Of a DNA stretch of 64,000 nucleotides, positions 25,806-35,644 are shown in pieces; the first letter of the stretch is position 1, and each line of letters begins with the position of its first letter. Made by a program: the position numbers and the translations under genes. This DNA comes from Proteobacteria bacterium UBA2363 (GTDB lineage: Bacteria; Pseudomonadota; Gammaproteobacteria; Xanthomonadales; UBA2363), in contig DDTN01000019.1 in the NCBI GenBank assembly GCA_002344355.1, forward strand, positions 183,736 through 247,735, read 5' to 3'. The notes under the pieces are model-generated. The model searched no databases. It had not been told where the DNA came from and was given only the letters and a program-made list of their open reading frames with translations.

Positions 25806-26966
25806 TCAGACCACCCGCACCGCGAGGATGCCGTCGATGGCGGCGATCGCGCCGGCCACGCTCTCCGGCACCGCGGCATCGACGTCGACCACGGTGTAGG
25901 CCATGTCCCCGCGCGAGGCGTTGTGCATCTGCGCGATGTTGAGCTCGGACTCGCCGAGCACGTGCGAGAGCTGGCCGATCATGTTCGGGCGGTTGCGGTT
26001 GGCGACGCAGATCCGGGCGCTGCCGGCGCGCGCCATGCGCAGCGACGGGAAGTTGACGGCGTTGCCGATGTTGCCGTTCTCGAGGAAGTCGCGCAGCTGT
26101 TCGACGACCATCACCGCGGAGTTCTCCTCCGCCTCCCGCGTCGAGGCGCCCAGGTGCGGCAGGGCGATCACGCGCTCGCTGCCGGCCAGGCCGGGCACCG
26201 GGAAGTCGGTGACGTAGCGCGAGATCCGGCCCTGCTCCAGGCCGGTGCGCAGCGCCAGGCCGTCGACGATGCCGGCGCGCGCGAAGTTGAGCAGGACGAC
26301 GCCGTTGCGGACGTGCTGCAGCGAGCCCTGGTCGAACAGGTTCCGGGTGCCGTCGGTCAGCGGCACGTGGAAGCTGACGAAGTCCGACCCGGCGTACAGC
26401 TCGTTGAGCGAGCCGGCCTTGATGACGTCGGCGGAGAGCTGCCAGGCGCCCTCGACGGTCATGTGCGGGTCCAGGCCGAGCACCCGCATGCCGAGCGCGC
26501 GCGCCGCGTTGGCGACCTTCACGCCGATCGCGCCGAGGCCGACCACGCCCAGCGTGCGGCCGGCCAGCTCCTGGCCGACGAAGCGCTTCTTCTCGCGCTC
26601 GATGAGCGCGCCCAGGCCCTCGGCGTCGCCCTGCGCGGCGAGGAAGCCCAGCGCCTCCGGCAGGTTGCGCACCGCCATCAGCATGCCGGCCAGGACCAGT
26701 TCCTTGACCGCGTTGGCGTTGGCGCCGGGGGCGTTGAACACCGGCACGCCGCGGGCCGACAGCGCGGATACCGGGATGTTGTTGGTGCCGGCACCGGCGC
26801 GCGCCACCGCCTTGACGCTGGCCGGCAGCTCCAGCCCGTGCATGTCGGCCGAGCGCACCAGCACTGCGTCGGGCTGGTCGATGTCGGCACCGACCCGGTA
26901 ATGCCCGGCCGGAAAGCGCGCCAGCCCCTGCGGCGAGATGTTGTTGAGCGTGAGTATCCGGTACAT
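25806..26966 (-). CDS. serA: D-3-phosphoglycerate dehydrogenase family protein
   Basis: A 386-aa protein. Substrate/NAD domains contain RAGAGTNNIPV, VVGLGAIGVKVANAARALGM, NFARAGIVD (catalytic Arg region) and LPHLGASTREAEENSA. A C-terminal ACT domain (RPNMIGQLSHVLGESELNIAQ) likely senses serine. This is the short SerA type. It oxidises 3-phosphoglycerate in the first step of serine synthesis. It heads the aromatic operon; serC is 25 kb away. An extended -10 (TGCTATGGT) and GGAG site precede it. Confidence 0.88.
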   Translation of the reverse strand: MYRILTLNNISPQGLARFPAGHYRVGADIDQPDAVLVRSADMHGLELPASVKAVARAGAGTNNIPVSALSARGVPVFNAPGANANAVKELVLAGMLMAVRNLPEALGFLAAQGDAEGLGALIEREKKRFVGQELAGRTLGVVGLGAIGVKVANAARALGMRVLGLDPHMTVEGAWQLSADVIKAGSLNELYAGSDFVSFHVPLTDGTRNLFDQGSLQHVRNGVVLLNFARAGIVDGLALRTGLEQGRISRYVTDFPVPGLAGSERVIALPHLGASTREAEENSAVMVVEQLRDFLENGNIGNAVNFPSLRMARAGSARICVANRNRPNMIGQLSHVLGESELNIAQMHNASRGDMAYTVVDVDAAVPESVAGAIAAIDGILAVRVV

Positions 26967-26992
26967 GCGCCACGACTCCGGTTGTGCGCCGC

Positions 26993-27001
26993 ACCATAGC
27001 A
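26993..27001 (-). promoter_or_regulatory. Extended -10 promoter of the serA-pheA-aroA run
   Basis: TGCTATGGT on the minus strand (extended TGn plus TATGGT) gives a predicted transcription start near 26986 and a 20-base leader containing GGAG. It is the likely main promoter of the long minus-strand gene run. Confidence 0.5.
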
Positions 27002-27135
27002 CCGCAGCGGCGCCCGATGCATCCCCGCAGCCCCGCTCCGAAGTCGGCCGGTCCGGGCCGCCGTCGCCGTCCCGCCCCGGTCGCCGCGAGGGCGAGCCGG
27101 CAGCGCCCGCGCGCAACCGCGGCCGGCATCCGGGC

Positions 27136-27141
27136 TAGACT
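27136..27141 (+). promoter_or_regulatory. -10 element predicting a leaderless mRNA (MCE gene)
   Basis: TAGACT, 6 bases, then ATG at 27148, with no Shine-Dalgarno. Confidence 0.5.
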
Positions 27142-27147
27142 GCGGCG

Positions 27148-28095
27148 ATGGAAACCCGAGCCAAGCACGTCGTCGTCGGCGCCTTCGTGGTCGTGCTGTC
27201 CGTGGCCATGCTGCTGTCCGTGCTCTGGGCCGGCAAGCTGAGCCTGGAGCGCGAATACGACCACTACGACGTCTACTTCCGGGAGGCCGTGACCGGCCTG
27301 TCCAAGGGCAGTCCGGTCCAGTACAGCGGCATCCAGGTCGGCGACGTCACCGCCCTGCGCCTGAGCCGGGTCGACCCGGGCCGGGTGATCGCGCGCATCC
27401 GGATCGCCGGCGGCACGCCGGTGAAGGAGGACACCCAGGCCAAGCTCGGCTACCTGGGCCTGACCGGCGTCGCCTTCATCCAGCTCTCCGGCGGCAGCGC
27501 CGAGTCGCCCCGCCTGATGCCGCGCGAGGGCCGCGAGGTGGCGGTGATCAGGGCGCAGCCCTCCGACCTGGCGCGCCTGTTCGAGTCCGGCGCCGACATC
27601 GTGGTCACCGTCAACGACGTGCTCGAGCGGGTCGCGGCCATCCTCAGCGACGAGAACGCCGAGCGCCTGTCGACGGCGATCGCCGATCTCGGCCGGCTGA
27701 CCGCGGCGGTCGGCGGCGAAAGCGAATCGATCCAGACGATCCTGCGCGACGGCGCCCGCGCCAGCGGCGAGCTGACCGCCACGCTGGAGGGCATCCGCGC
27801 GACGGTGGCTCGGCTGGAGGCGACCGTCGGCACCGCCGACCGCCTGCTCGCCGAGGATGTCAGCGAGGCGATGGCCGCGTTGCGACAGGCCAGCCAGGAC
27901 ATCCAGGGCATCCTCGGCGACAACCGGGGCGCCATCGACCAGTTCGCCCAGGAGGGCCTGGTCGAACTGGGCCAGGTGCTGACCGAGCTGCGCACCCTGC
28001 TGGTCAGCGTGCAATCGCTGACCCGCCGACTCGAATCCGATCCGTCCGGCTTCCTGCTGGGACGCGACCAGCCCCGGGAATACCGCCCACGATGA
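27148..28095 (+). CDS. MCE/MlaD-family lipid transport protein
   Basis: A 315-aa protein. It has an N-terminal membrane helix (VVVGAFVVVLSVAMLLSVLW) and one MCE domain at about residues 38-115 (YFREAVTGLSKGSPVQYSGI, VGDV, GYLGLTGVAFIQL). A long alpha-helical, coiled-coil-prone tail follows (about 130-300). MCE proteins form periplasmic rings or needles that carry phospholipids between membranes with an ABC transporter. The 4-base overlap with the lipoprotein gene shows they act together. The permease and ATPase are not in this window. Confidence 0.88.
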   Translation: METRAKHVVVGAFVVVLSVAMLLSVLWAGKLSLEREYDHYDVYFREAVTGLSKGSPVQYSGIQVGDVTALRLSRVDPGRVIARIRIAGGTPVKEDTQAKLGYLGLTGVAFIQLSGGSAESPRLMPREGREVAVIRAQPSDLARLFESGADIVVTVNDVLERVAAILSDENAERLSTAIADLGRLTAAVGGESESIQTILRDGARASGELTATLEGIRATVARLEATVGTADRLLAEDVSEAMAALRQASQDIQGILGDNRGAIDQFAQEGLVELGQVLTELRTLLVSVQSLTRRLESDPSGFLLGRDQPREYRPR

Positions 28096-28715
28096 AGCTG
28101 CCACGACTCGCCGTTCTCGCCTGCGCGCTGCTGGTCGCGGCCTGCGCCTCCCTGACCGGGCCGCGCAAGGATTTCACCCTGTACGCGCTGGATCCGCCGA
28201 TGGCGCGCGGCGACGGCAGCCCCCGCGACTGGCAGCTGCTGGTCGAGGAGCCGCACACCACCGAACTGCTGGACGGCTTCCGGCTGGTGGTGGCGCCGGG
28301 CGGCAACGAACTGCAGGTCTACGAGGGCGCGCGCTGGACCGAACGCACGCCGGCCATGCTGCAGGGCCTGTGGATCCGCGCGCTCGAGGCCGACGGCCGC
28401 CTGCCCGGCGCCGCCCGCGCCGGCACCGGCGTCCGCGCCGACCTGATCCTGGCCTCCGACCTGACCCGGTTCCAGGCCAGCTACCGCGGCGATCTGCCGA
28501 CCGTCGAGCTGGAGCTGCACGCCCGCCTGGTCGACCCGCGCGACCGACGGATCCGCGGTCGGCGCGTATTCCGGGCCGACGTCGCCGCCACCGGCACCGG
28601 CATCGCCGAGGTGGTCGCGGCCTTCGAGGCGGCGGTCGCGCAGGTCGGTCCGGCCCTGGTCGAATGGGTGCTGCGCGCCGGCGACGAGGCGCTGGCCGCA
28701 CGCAACCCGGACTGA
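28092..28715 (+). CDS. ABC-type transport auxiliary lipoprotein (PqiC-like)
   Basis: A 207-aa protein with a lipoprotein signal peptide and lipobox LVAAC (Cys about residue 18). It continues with FTLYALDPP and a region YEGARWTERTPAMLQGLWIRALE, the pattern of the ABC-type transport auxiliary lipoprotein family (PF03886 type, PqiC/YmbA). This is probably the outer-membrane partner of the MCE protein. Its ATG overlaps the MCE stop. Confidence 0.85.
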   Translation: MKLPRLAVLACALLVAACASLTGPRKDFTLYALDPPMARGDGSPRDWQLLVEEPHTTELLDGFRLVVAPGGNELQVYEGARWTERTPAMLQGLWIRALEADGRLPGAARAGTGVRADLILASDLTRFQASYRGDLPTVELELHARLVDPRDRRIRGRRVFRADVAATGTGIAEVVAAFEAAVAQVGPALVEWVLRAGDEALAARNPD

Positions 28716-28753
28716 CCCCCCCGCCCCCGGCGGGACCGGCAGGCGGCCGCGGC

Positions 28754-29590
28754 TCAGGCGCGGGCGGTTCGGCTGAACGGCAGGCGCGGGTGGCGCGGGT
28801 CGTTGCTGCGCCACGGCGCGATGTCGATGCCGCCGCGGCGGGTGAAGCAGGCCAGCACGGTCAGGCGCGCCGGCCGGCAGCGATCGAGGACGTCCATGAA
28901 GATGCGCTCGACGCAGTGCTCGTGGAAGCCCTGGTGCTCGCGGAAGGAGACCAGGTAACGCAACAGTCGGGCCGGATCGATCGCCGGTCCCTGCCAGGCG
29001 ACCAGGACGTCGGCCCAGTCCGGCTGTCCGGTGACCGGGCAGCGCGAGCGGAACAGGCGGGTCGCCAGCGCGTCCTCGACCGGCTCGCCGCCCTCGTCCA
29101 GGCAGCCCAGCAGGTCGGGGTCCGGGCCCTCGAGGGAAACCGCGTCGATCTCCAGGTCGTCGACCGACCGTCCTGGCAAGGGGCCCACCTGCAAGGTCTC
29201 GATCGCGTCGCCGGCGACCAGCTCGACCCGGACCGCGGCCCCGCACAGGGCCGACAGGTCGGTCTCGATCCGCACCTGCACCTCGCCGGCATCCTCGAAG
29301 CGCTCGAAGGCATAACCGTTCAGGTACAGCTTCAGCGACTTCGACTCGCAGATCGCAGGCGACAGCGCGGGAACCTCGATCCTGGCGACCGCCACCTGCG
29401 GCTTGCCGCGCCGGTCCAGCCAGGACAGCTCCCAGGCGGTCCACAGGTCGGCGCCATGGAACGGCAGCGTGGCCGTCGCGGGCAGGGCGCGCCGCTGCCG
29501 CTCGCGCTCGATCGGAAACAGCAGGCCGGCGTCGACCCGGGTCGGGTAGTCGACCGGACGGCCAAGGCTGGAGTGTTCGGGTTGCGACAT
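28754..29590 (-). CDS. queF: NADPH-dependent 7-cyano-7-deazaguanine reductase QueF (long type)
   Basis: A 278-aa protein of the two-domain (E. coli-like) QueF type. It contains the substrate motif PAICESKSLKLYLNGYAF, RCPVTGQPDWADV, the NADPH-binding region SFREHQGFHEHCVERIF and DIAPWRSN. It reduces preQ0 to preQ1 in queuosine synthesis. Start ATG at 29590 was chosen over an upstream in-frame ATG by homology (MSQPEHSSLGRPVDY). Confidence 0.95.
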   Translation of the reverse strand: MSQPEHSSLGRPVDYPTRVDAGLLFPIERERQRRALPATATLPFHGADLWTAWELSWLDRRGKPQVAVARIEVPALSPAICESKSLKLYLNGYAFERFEDAGEVQVRIETDLSALCGAAVRVELVAGDAIETLQVGPLPGRSVDDLEIDAVSLEGPDPDLLGCLDEGGEPVEDALATRLFRSRCPVTGQPDWADVLVAWQGPAIDPARLLRYLVSFREHQGFHEHCVERIFMDVLDRCRPARLTVLACFTRRGGIDIAPWRSNDPRHPRLPFSRTARA

Positions 29591-29774
29591 GCGTAGGCTC
29601 AGGGGCCGCTGGCCGGGACGGCCGCCATGGTCGCACAAGGCTGCGTCGGGTCCGGGCGACCGGAGGACGCGTGGGCCTTCCGCTCGGCGTCCGGCGAGGT
29701 CCCTGGGCGTCGGGGCACGCCGCCCCTGCCCGGCCTGGCCGCACGGCGCCCGCGGGCCCGGACGCGGCGAAGGT

Positions 29775-30404
29775 TCAGCACGCGGCCGCGCCGACCTGCC
29801 GGAACGTCAGGTTGACACGCTCGGCCACCGGTCGCGCGGTCCGCGGCAGGGCGTGCCGCCACTGCGCCTGGCTGTCCCCCGCCATCACCAGCAGGCTGCC
29901 GTGGCCGAGCTCCAGGGCCTCCCGGCGCCCCTCACGGTGCCGCAACAGGAAACGTCGCGCGGCACCGAAGCTGGCCGAGGCGATCAGCGGCTGCGCGCCC
30001 AGCTCGGCCTCGTCGTCGCGATGCCAGCCCATGGCGTCGGCGCCGTCGCGGTAGCGGTTGGCGAGCACGGCGTTGAACGCCTCGCCGAGGGCCCCGGCCA
30101 GGCGGTCGCGCACGGCGGCCAGGGCCGGCGTCCACGGCTGGGGCGCATGCCGTGTCCCCGAGTAGCGGTAGCTTGCGCCCGGGTCGCCGTGCCAGGCCGA
30201 CAGTCGCGGTGCCGGGTGCTCGCGACCGAACAGGCGCACCCGGTGCCGGCTCCAGGCCGGCTCGGCGCGCAACGCGTCCAGCAGGCGGTCGGCTTGCGCC
30301 TGCGGCCAGAACCGGGGCGCCCAGAAGAACGGACCGTCCGGCCAGTCCAGCTCGACCAGGCCGGCATCGCGGCAGCGCGCACCCAGGCCGGCCAGGCGCT
30401 GCAC
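29775..30404 (-). CDS. AlkB-like 2-oxoglutarate/Fe(II) dioxygenase
   Basis: A 209-aa protein in the frame with a GTG at 30404, nine bases after the nlpD stop. No ATG is available upstream in frame outside nlpD. Iron ligands HxD appear in MGWHRDDEAELG and the second His in QWRHALPRTA, followed by RVNLTFRQ (2-oxoglutarate Arg region). NRYRDGADAMGWH and LASFG-type ASASFGAARRFLLRH are AlkB/ALKBH family landmarks. It probably reverses alkylation damage in DNA or RNA. It takes the place where rpoS commonly follows nlpD. Confidence 0.87.
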   Translation of the reverse strand: MQRLAGLGARCRDAGLVELDWPDGPFFWAPRFWPQAQADRLLDALRAEPAWSRHRVRLFGREHPAPRLSAWHGDPGASYRYSGTRHAPQPWTPALAAVRDRLAGALGEAFNAVLANRYRDGADAMGWHRDDEAELGAQPLIASASFGAARRFLLRHREGRREALELGHGSLLVMAGDSQAQWRHALPRTARPVAERVNLTFRQVGAAAC

Positions 30405-30412
30405 GCGCGCGC

Positions 30413-31426
30413 TCAGCGACGCGGCAGGAACTGCTGCGGATCCACCGGCCGGCCGTTGCGGCGGATCTCGAAATGGAGCTTGTCGCGGTCGGCGCCGGTG
30501 CGACCCATCTCGGCGATCGGCTGGCCGGCCTGGACACGCTGGCCCTCGTTGACGAGGCGCACCCGGTTGTGGCCGTAGGCGCTGAGGAATTCCGGCGAAT
30601 GCTTGACGATGATCAGCTCGCCGTAGCCGCGCAGGCCGGATCCGGAATAGACCACCTCGCCATCGGCGGCGGCGACCACCGCCTGGCCGCTGCGGCCGGC
30701 GATGTGGATGCCCTGCCGGGCCAGGTCGCCGTCGGAGAAGCGCTTGATCACCTCGCCCTGGGTCGGCCAGCGCCAGCGGATGCCGGCGACCGCGGCGCTG
30801 GCGCCGGGGATCGGCGCCTGGGTGGACTGTCCGGGCGGCGGTCCGACGCTGGCGCGCGGCGGCACCGCGGCGACCGGCGCGGTCGGTGCCGGCGCCGGTA
30901 CCGGCTCCGGCGTCCGGCCCGATGCCGGTGCCGGTGCTGCCTGACCCGCTGCCGGGGTGGCATCGACGGGGCTCGGCGGCGGCGAGTCGGCGGTCACCGG
31001 CACGATCCGGTCCGGGTCCGGCGGCTGCCCGGCCGGCGGTGCCGATGCCGCGGGCGGCGCGGCGCCCGGGGGCGGCGCCGGTGCCCGGGGCTGGCCGCCG
31101 CCGGCCGCCACAGGCCGCGTCCCCGGGCCGGCCGCCACGGCGGTCCCGGCCCCACCCGGTGCCAGGCGCAGGCGCTGTCCGGGAAAGATCGTGTACGGCG
31201 CGGCCAGCCCGTTCCAGGCCGCGAGGTCGCGCCAGTCCAGGCCATTGCGGAAGGCGATGCTGTACAGCGTCTCGCCGCGCGCCACCTGGTGGCCGCCGGT
31301 GCTCGCCGGGATGGCGGGCGCCGGCGCGGCGCCGCCGGCGCTGGTGCGCACCACGGCGACCCGCGTCTCCATGCAGCCGGCCAGGACCGCCAGCATGGCC
31401 AGGCAGGCCACGGCACGGCCGGTCAT
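30413..31426 (-). CDS. nlpD: NlpD-like LysM/LytM lipoprotein, murein amidase activator
   Basis: A 337-aa lipoprotein (lipobox LAGC, Cys about 18). The LysM domain covers about residues 46-90 (QVARGETLYSIAF). A long Pro/Ala-rich linker of over 120 residues follows, then a C-terminal LytM (M23-type) domain with GQAVVAAADGEVVYSGSGL, GYGELIIVKH and KLHFEIRRNG. Catalytic metal ligands are degenerate (QGIHIAG in place of HxxxD, KLHFE in place of HLHFE). This matches NlpD, which activates amidase AmiC rather than cutting itself. It is coupled to pcm by a 4-base overlap in the conserved surE-pcm-nlpD order. Confidence 0.92.
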   Translation of the reverse strand: MTGRAVACLAMLAVLAGCMETRVAVVRTSAGGAAPAPAIPASTGGHQVARGETLYSIAFRNGLDWRDLAAWNGLAAPYTIFPGQRLRLAPGGAGTAVAAGPGTRPVAAGGGQPRAPAPPPGAAPPAASAPPAGQPPDPDRIVPVTADSPPPSPVDATPAAGQAAPAPASGRTPEPVPAPAPTAPVAAVPPRASVGPPPGQSTQAPIPGASAAVAGIRWRWPTQGEVIKRFSDGDLARQGIHIAGRSGQAVVAAADGEVVYSGSGLRGYGELIIVKHSPEFLSAYGHNRVRLVNEGQRVQAGQPIAEMGRTGADRDKLHFEIRRNGRPVDPQQFLPRR

Positions 31427-32109
31427 TCGCCCACTCCCGGCAGGATCGGCACGAACACCACCGCGCCGAGGTCGTCCTGGCGGTCTTCGCCGGCCTCGCG
31501 CCGGATCCGCACCAGGCGCTGGCTGGCGCCAGGCTCGCCGACCGGCGCCACCAGGACGCCGTCGGCGGCGAGCTGCGCCAGCCAGGCCGGCTCGACATGG
31601 CGGGCGGCCGCGGTGACCACCACGGCGTCGAACGGCGCCTCCTCCGGCCAGCCGGCGCGGCCGTCGTCGTGACGGCTGCGGACGTTGTCGAGGCCGAGCT
31701 GGCGGAACCTGCGGCGCGCCTGGCGCAGCAACGGGCCGATCCGTTCGACCGTGAACACCTGGTCGACCAGGCCGGCCAGCACCGCGGCCTGGTAGCCGGA
31801 CCCGGTGCCGATCTCCAGCACCCTGGACGGCCGGCCGGCGGCCAGCACCGCCTCGGTCATGCGGGCGACGATCAGCGGCTGGGAGATCGTCTGGCCGTTG
31901 CCGATCGGCAGCGCGGTGTCCTCGTAGGCGCGCCCGGAGATCGCCTCGTCGACGAACAGGTGGCGCGGCACCCTGCGGATCGCCTCCAGGACGCGCGCGT
32001 CGGCGACGCCCTCGGCGAGCAGGCGCGCGATCAGGCGTTCGCGCACGCGCTGGCCGGTCAGGCCCAGGCCGGCCTCGTCGACCGGGTGGCGCAGGGTCAG
32101 GCCGCTCAT
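31423..32109 (-). CDS. pcm: Protein-L-isoaspartate O-methyltransferase
   Basis: A 228-aa protein. PCMT signatures are present: RVPRHLFVDEAISGRAYEDTALPIG, GQTISQPLIVARM, the SAM-binding VLEIGTGSGYQAAVLA and FDAVVVTAAA. It repairs isoaspartyl residues in damaged proteins. The ATG at 32109 overlaps the surE stop. Confidence 0.95.
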   Translation of the reverse strand: MSGLTLRHPVDEAGLGLTGQRVRERLIARLLAEGVADARVLEAIRRVPRHLFVDEAISGRAYEDTALPIGNGQTISQPLIVARMTEAVLAAGRPSRVLEIGTGSGYQAAVLAGLVDQVFTVERIGPLLRQARRRFRQLGLDNVRSRHDDGRAGWPEEAPFDAVVVTAAARHVEPAWLAQLAADGVLVAPVGEPGASQRLVRIRREAGEDRQDDLGAVVFVPILPGVGE

Positions 32110-32885
32110 GGCGCGCCGGTCCCGGCGGTGGCGGCCAGCGACTGCACCCAGCCGGCGACCTTGTCGAGGGCCTGGAACCGGGTCAGGTCGACGTGGATCG
32201 GCGTGATGGACACGAAGCCGCGCCGGACCGCGTCGAAGTCGGTGCCGGGACCGGCGTCCTGTTCGGGGCCGGCCGGGCCGATCCAGTACACCTTGCGGCC
32301 GCGCGGGTCGGTCATCGGCACGCACGGCTCGGCGCGGTGGCGGTGGCCCAGGCGGGTGGTCTCGAAGCCGCGCAGCTCCAGCCAGGGCAGGTCCGGCACG
32401 TTGACGTTGAGGATGGTGTCGGCGGGCAGCGGGTCGACCAGCAGCCGGTCCATGATCAGGGCCACGGCGCGGGCGGCGGTCTCGAAATGGCGGGGCCGGT
32501 GGTCGCGGCTGCACAGCGACACGGCGATCGCCGGCAGGCCGAGGTAGCGGCCCTCCATGGCGGCCGCGACGGTGCCCGAATAGATCACGTCGTCGCCCAG
32601 GTTGGCGGCGTTGTTGATGCCGGAGACGACGATGTCGGGGTCGTCGTCGAGCAGGCCGCACAGGGCCAGGTGCACGCAGTCGGTGGGCGTGCCGGCGACC
32701 CGGTAGATGCCGTCCTCCAGGCGCGAGACGCGGATCGGCTGGTCCAGGGTCAGCGAGTTGCTGGCGCCGGAGCGGTCACGGTCGGGCGCCACCAGGGTGA
32801 CGCGGCCCAGGCGCCCGAGCGCCTCGGCCAGGATCCGGATGCCCGGTGCGTCGACGCCGTCGTCGTTGGAGATCAGGACGTGCAT
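32106..32885 (-). CDS. surE: 5'/3'-nucleotidase SurE
   Basis: A 259-aa protein. It begins MHVLISNDDGVDAPGI, the metal-binding DD of SurE. It continues with VAPDRDRSGASNSLTL, VAGTPTDCVHLAL, VVSGINNAANLGDDVIYSGTVAAAMEG and LNVNVPDLPW. It dephosphorylates nucleoside monophosphates. An ATG three codons upstream (32894) is possible, but family members start at MxILxSNDDG. Confidence 0.95.
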   Translation of the reverse strand: MHVLISNDDGVDAPGIRILAEALGRLGRVTLVAPDRDRSGASNSLTLDQPIRVSRLEDGIYRVAGTPTDCVHLALCGLLDDDPDIVVSGINNAANLGDDVIYSGTVAAAMEGRYLGLPAIAVSLCSRDHRPRHFETAARAVALIMDRLLVDPLPADTILNVNVPDLPWLELRGFETTRLGHRHRAEPCVPMTDPRGRKVYWIGPAGPEQDAGPGTDFDAVRRGFVSITPIHVDLTRFQALDKVAGWVQSLAATAGTGAP

Positions 32886-33014
32886 GGCCTGCATTGGCTG
32901 GGAAGGGGACGGCGCGCGCCGGGCGACGGGCGCCGGCGGCCGCCGCGGCGCCCATGTCCGGCAGGGCCGCCATGGCGCCGGCGATCGGGAGTCGACGAAC
33001 GCGCGCCGCGTCAC

Positions 33015-33053
33015 TATAACAACCCGATGCTCCGCCGATGGCCGACGCCGTGA
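33015..33053 (+). promoter_or_regulatory. -10 TATAAC with an 8-codon leaderless upstream frame overlapping the smrA start
   Basis: TATAAC (33015-33020) is followed by 6 bases and ATG at 33027. That ATG opens a mini-frame MLRRWPTP ending at 33053, which overlaps the smrA ATG (33038) in another frame. Transcription would be predicted to begin at about 33027. Confidence 0.35.
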
Positions 33054-33604
33054 ACCGCCGCCGAACGTCCACACCGCCCGCGACGCCCGAGGACGCCCGG
33101 CTGTTCCGCGAGGCGGTCGGCGAGGTCCGGCCGCTGGCCCGGGACGACCGCGCCCCGGCGCGCCGGCCCCGACCCAGCGACGAACCCCTGCAGTTCCTCG
33201 CCGACGAGGCGCGGGTGCGCGACGAGCTGCTGGCGGCGCCGGCGGACGCGCTGGCGATGCAGGCCGGCGAGGCCCTGTCCTGGCTGCGCGACGGCCACGA
33301 CCCGCGTCTGCTCAGGCGCCTGCGCGGCGGCCAGTTCGCGGTCCAGGACGAGATCGACCTGCACCACGTCAACGCCGAGGCCGCGCGCGCCATGGTGCGC
33401 ACGTTCCTGGCCGAGGCGGCGGCGCAGCGCCGCCGCTGCGTGCGGATCGTGCACGGCAAGGGGCTGCGCTCGCCGCAGGGCCCCGTGCTCAAGGCCCTGG
33501 TCGACCGCCTGCTGCGCCAGCATGGCGACGTGCTGGCCTTCGCCTCGGCGCCCGCCGCCCAGGGCGGAACCGGCGCGGTCCTGGTGCTGCTGCGCGCGCG
33601 CTGA
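33038..33604 (+). CDS. Smr-domain protein (SmrA/SmrB type)
   Basis: A 188-aa protein. The C-terminal Smr domain covers about residues 100-185: DEIDLHHVNAEAARAMVRTFL, RCVRIVHGKGLRSPQG and VLKALVDRLLRQ. The LDLH-like and HGKG motifs are standard. The N-terminal part is disordered and rich in Pro/Arg. Smr domains act as nucleases; SmrB in E. coli cleaves mRNA at collided ribosomes, but which paralog this is cannot be told. It is divergent from surE. Confidence 0.88.
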   Translation: MADAVNRRRTSTPPATPEDARLFREAVGEVRPLARDDRAPARRPRPSDEPLQFLADEARVRDELLAAPADALAMQAGEALSWLRDGHDPRLLRRLRGGQFAVQDEIDLHHVNAEAARAMVRTFLAEAAAQRRRCVRIVHGKGLRSPQGPVLKALVDRLLRQHGDVLAFASAPAAQGGTGAVLVLLRAR

Positions 33605-33682
33605 CCGCAGCCGGCGGCACCGTGGCCTACTGGACCGCCGCCATCGCGGCGGCGGACCAGGATCCGCGCCCGCGCCGTGGCT

Positions 33683-33919
33683 TCAGGGCGTGCCGCCCCC
33701 CGGCGCCGCCGGCTCGACCTTGCGGGTCGGCAGGCTGAGCCAGTACACCCTGCCCCAGTTCATCCGGGCCGAGCGTTCGACCTGGGCGATCCGGGCATGG
33801 TCGATCTCGTAATGGTTGGGCCGCAGCGGCGCCTTGCCGGTCTGCACCGGGCTGCCGGCGCAGGCGGCCAGCAGCGCGGCGGCGGGGACGAGGCTGATCC
33901 TTGCAAAGGTGGTGCGCAT
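33683..33919 (-). CDS. Small hypothetical lipoprotein
   Basis: A 78-aa protein with a lipoprotein signal and lipobox LLAAC (Cys about residue 20). A short mature region contains IAQVERSARMNWGRVYWLSLP and a Pro/Gly-rich end. It is preceded by GGGAGCCCATC. I recognise no domain, but similar short lipoproteins with a RVxWxxxPxxR core occur in this bacterial group. The gene is isolated between smrA and lpdA and ends convergently with smrA. Confidence 0.65.
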   Translation of the reverse strand: MRTTFARISLVPAAALLAACAGSPVQTGKAPLRPNHYEIDHARIAQVERSARMNWGRVYWLSLPTRKVEPAAPGGGTP

Positions 33920-34135
33920 GATGGGCTCCCTGGTCGTTCAAGGAAACGGCTGCGGACCGGCCACGACCCGTGACCGGACCGCAGTCCCACACTACGCCGA
34001 CGCCCGGCCGGCGCCAGTGCCCGCGGTCACGTTCCGGCGCTGCCCGATGGCGTCCGGGCGCGCCCGGGCCGGCTATGGGACAATGATGCGGCGCGCCAAC
34101 GGCGCCTCCCGATTCCGAACCGCCCTGAGAGCCCC

Positions 34136-35569
<1,434 letters not shown>

Positions 35570-35644
35570 TCGCCCCGGCAGCGGCGCGGCGCCCGGCCCG
35601 GGTGCCGGCCGCCGCACGCGTCGCCGACCGGCCAGGAGCACGCC

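Noticed and set aside
26938..27138. Small frame between serA and the MCE gene
   Set aside because: It overlaps the serA promoter and start on the opposite strand and has shadow-like composition.
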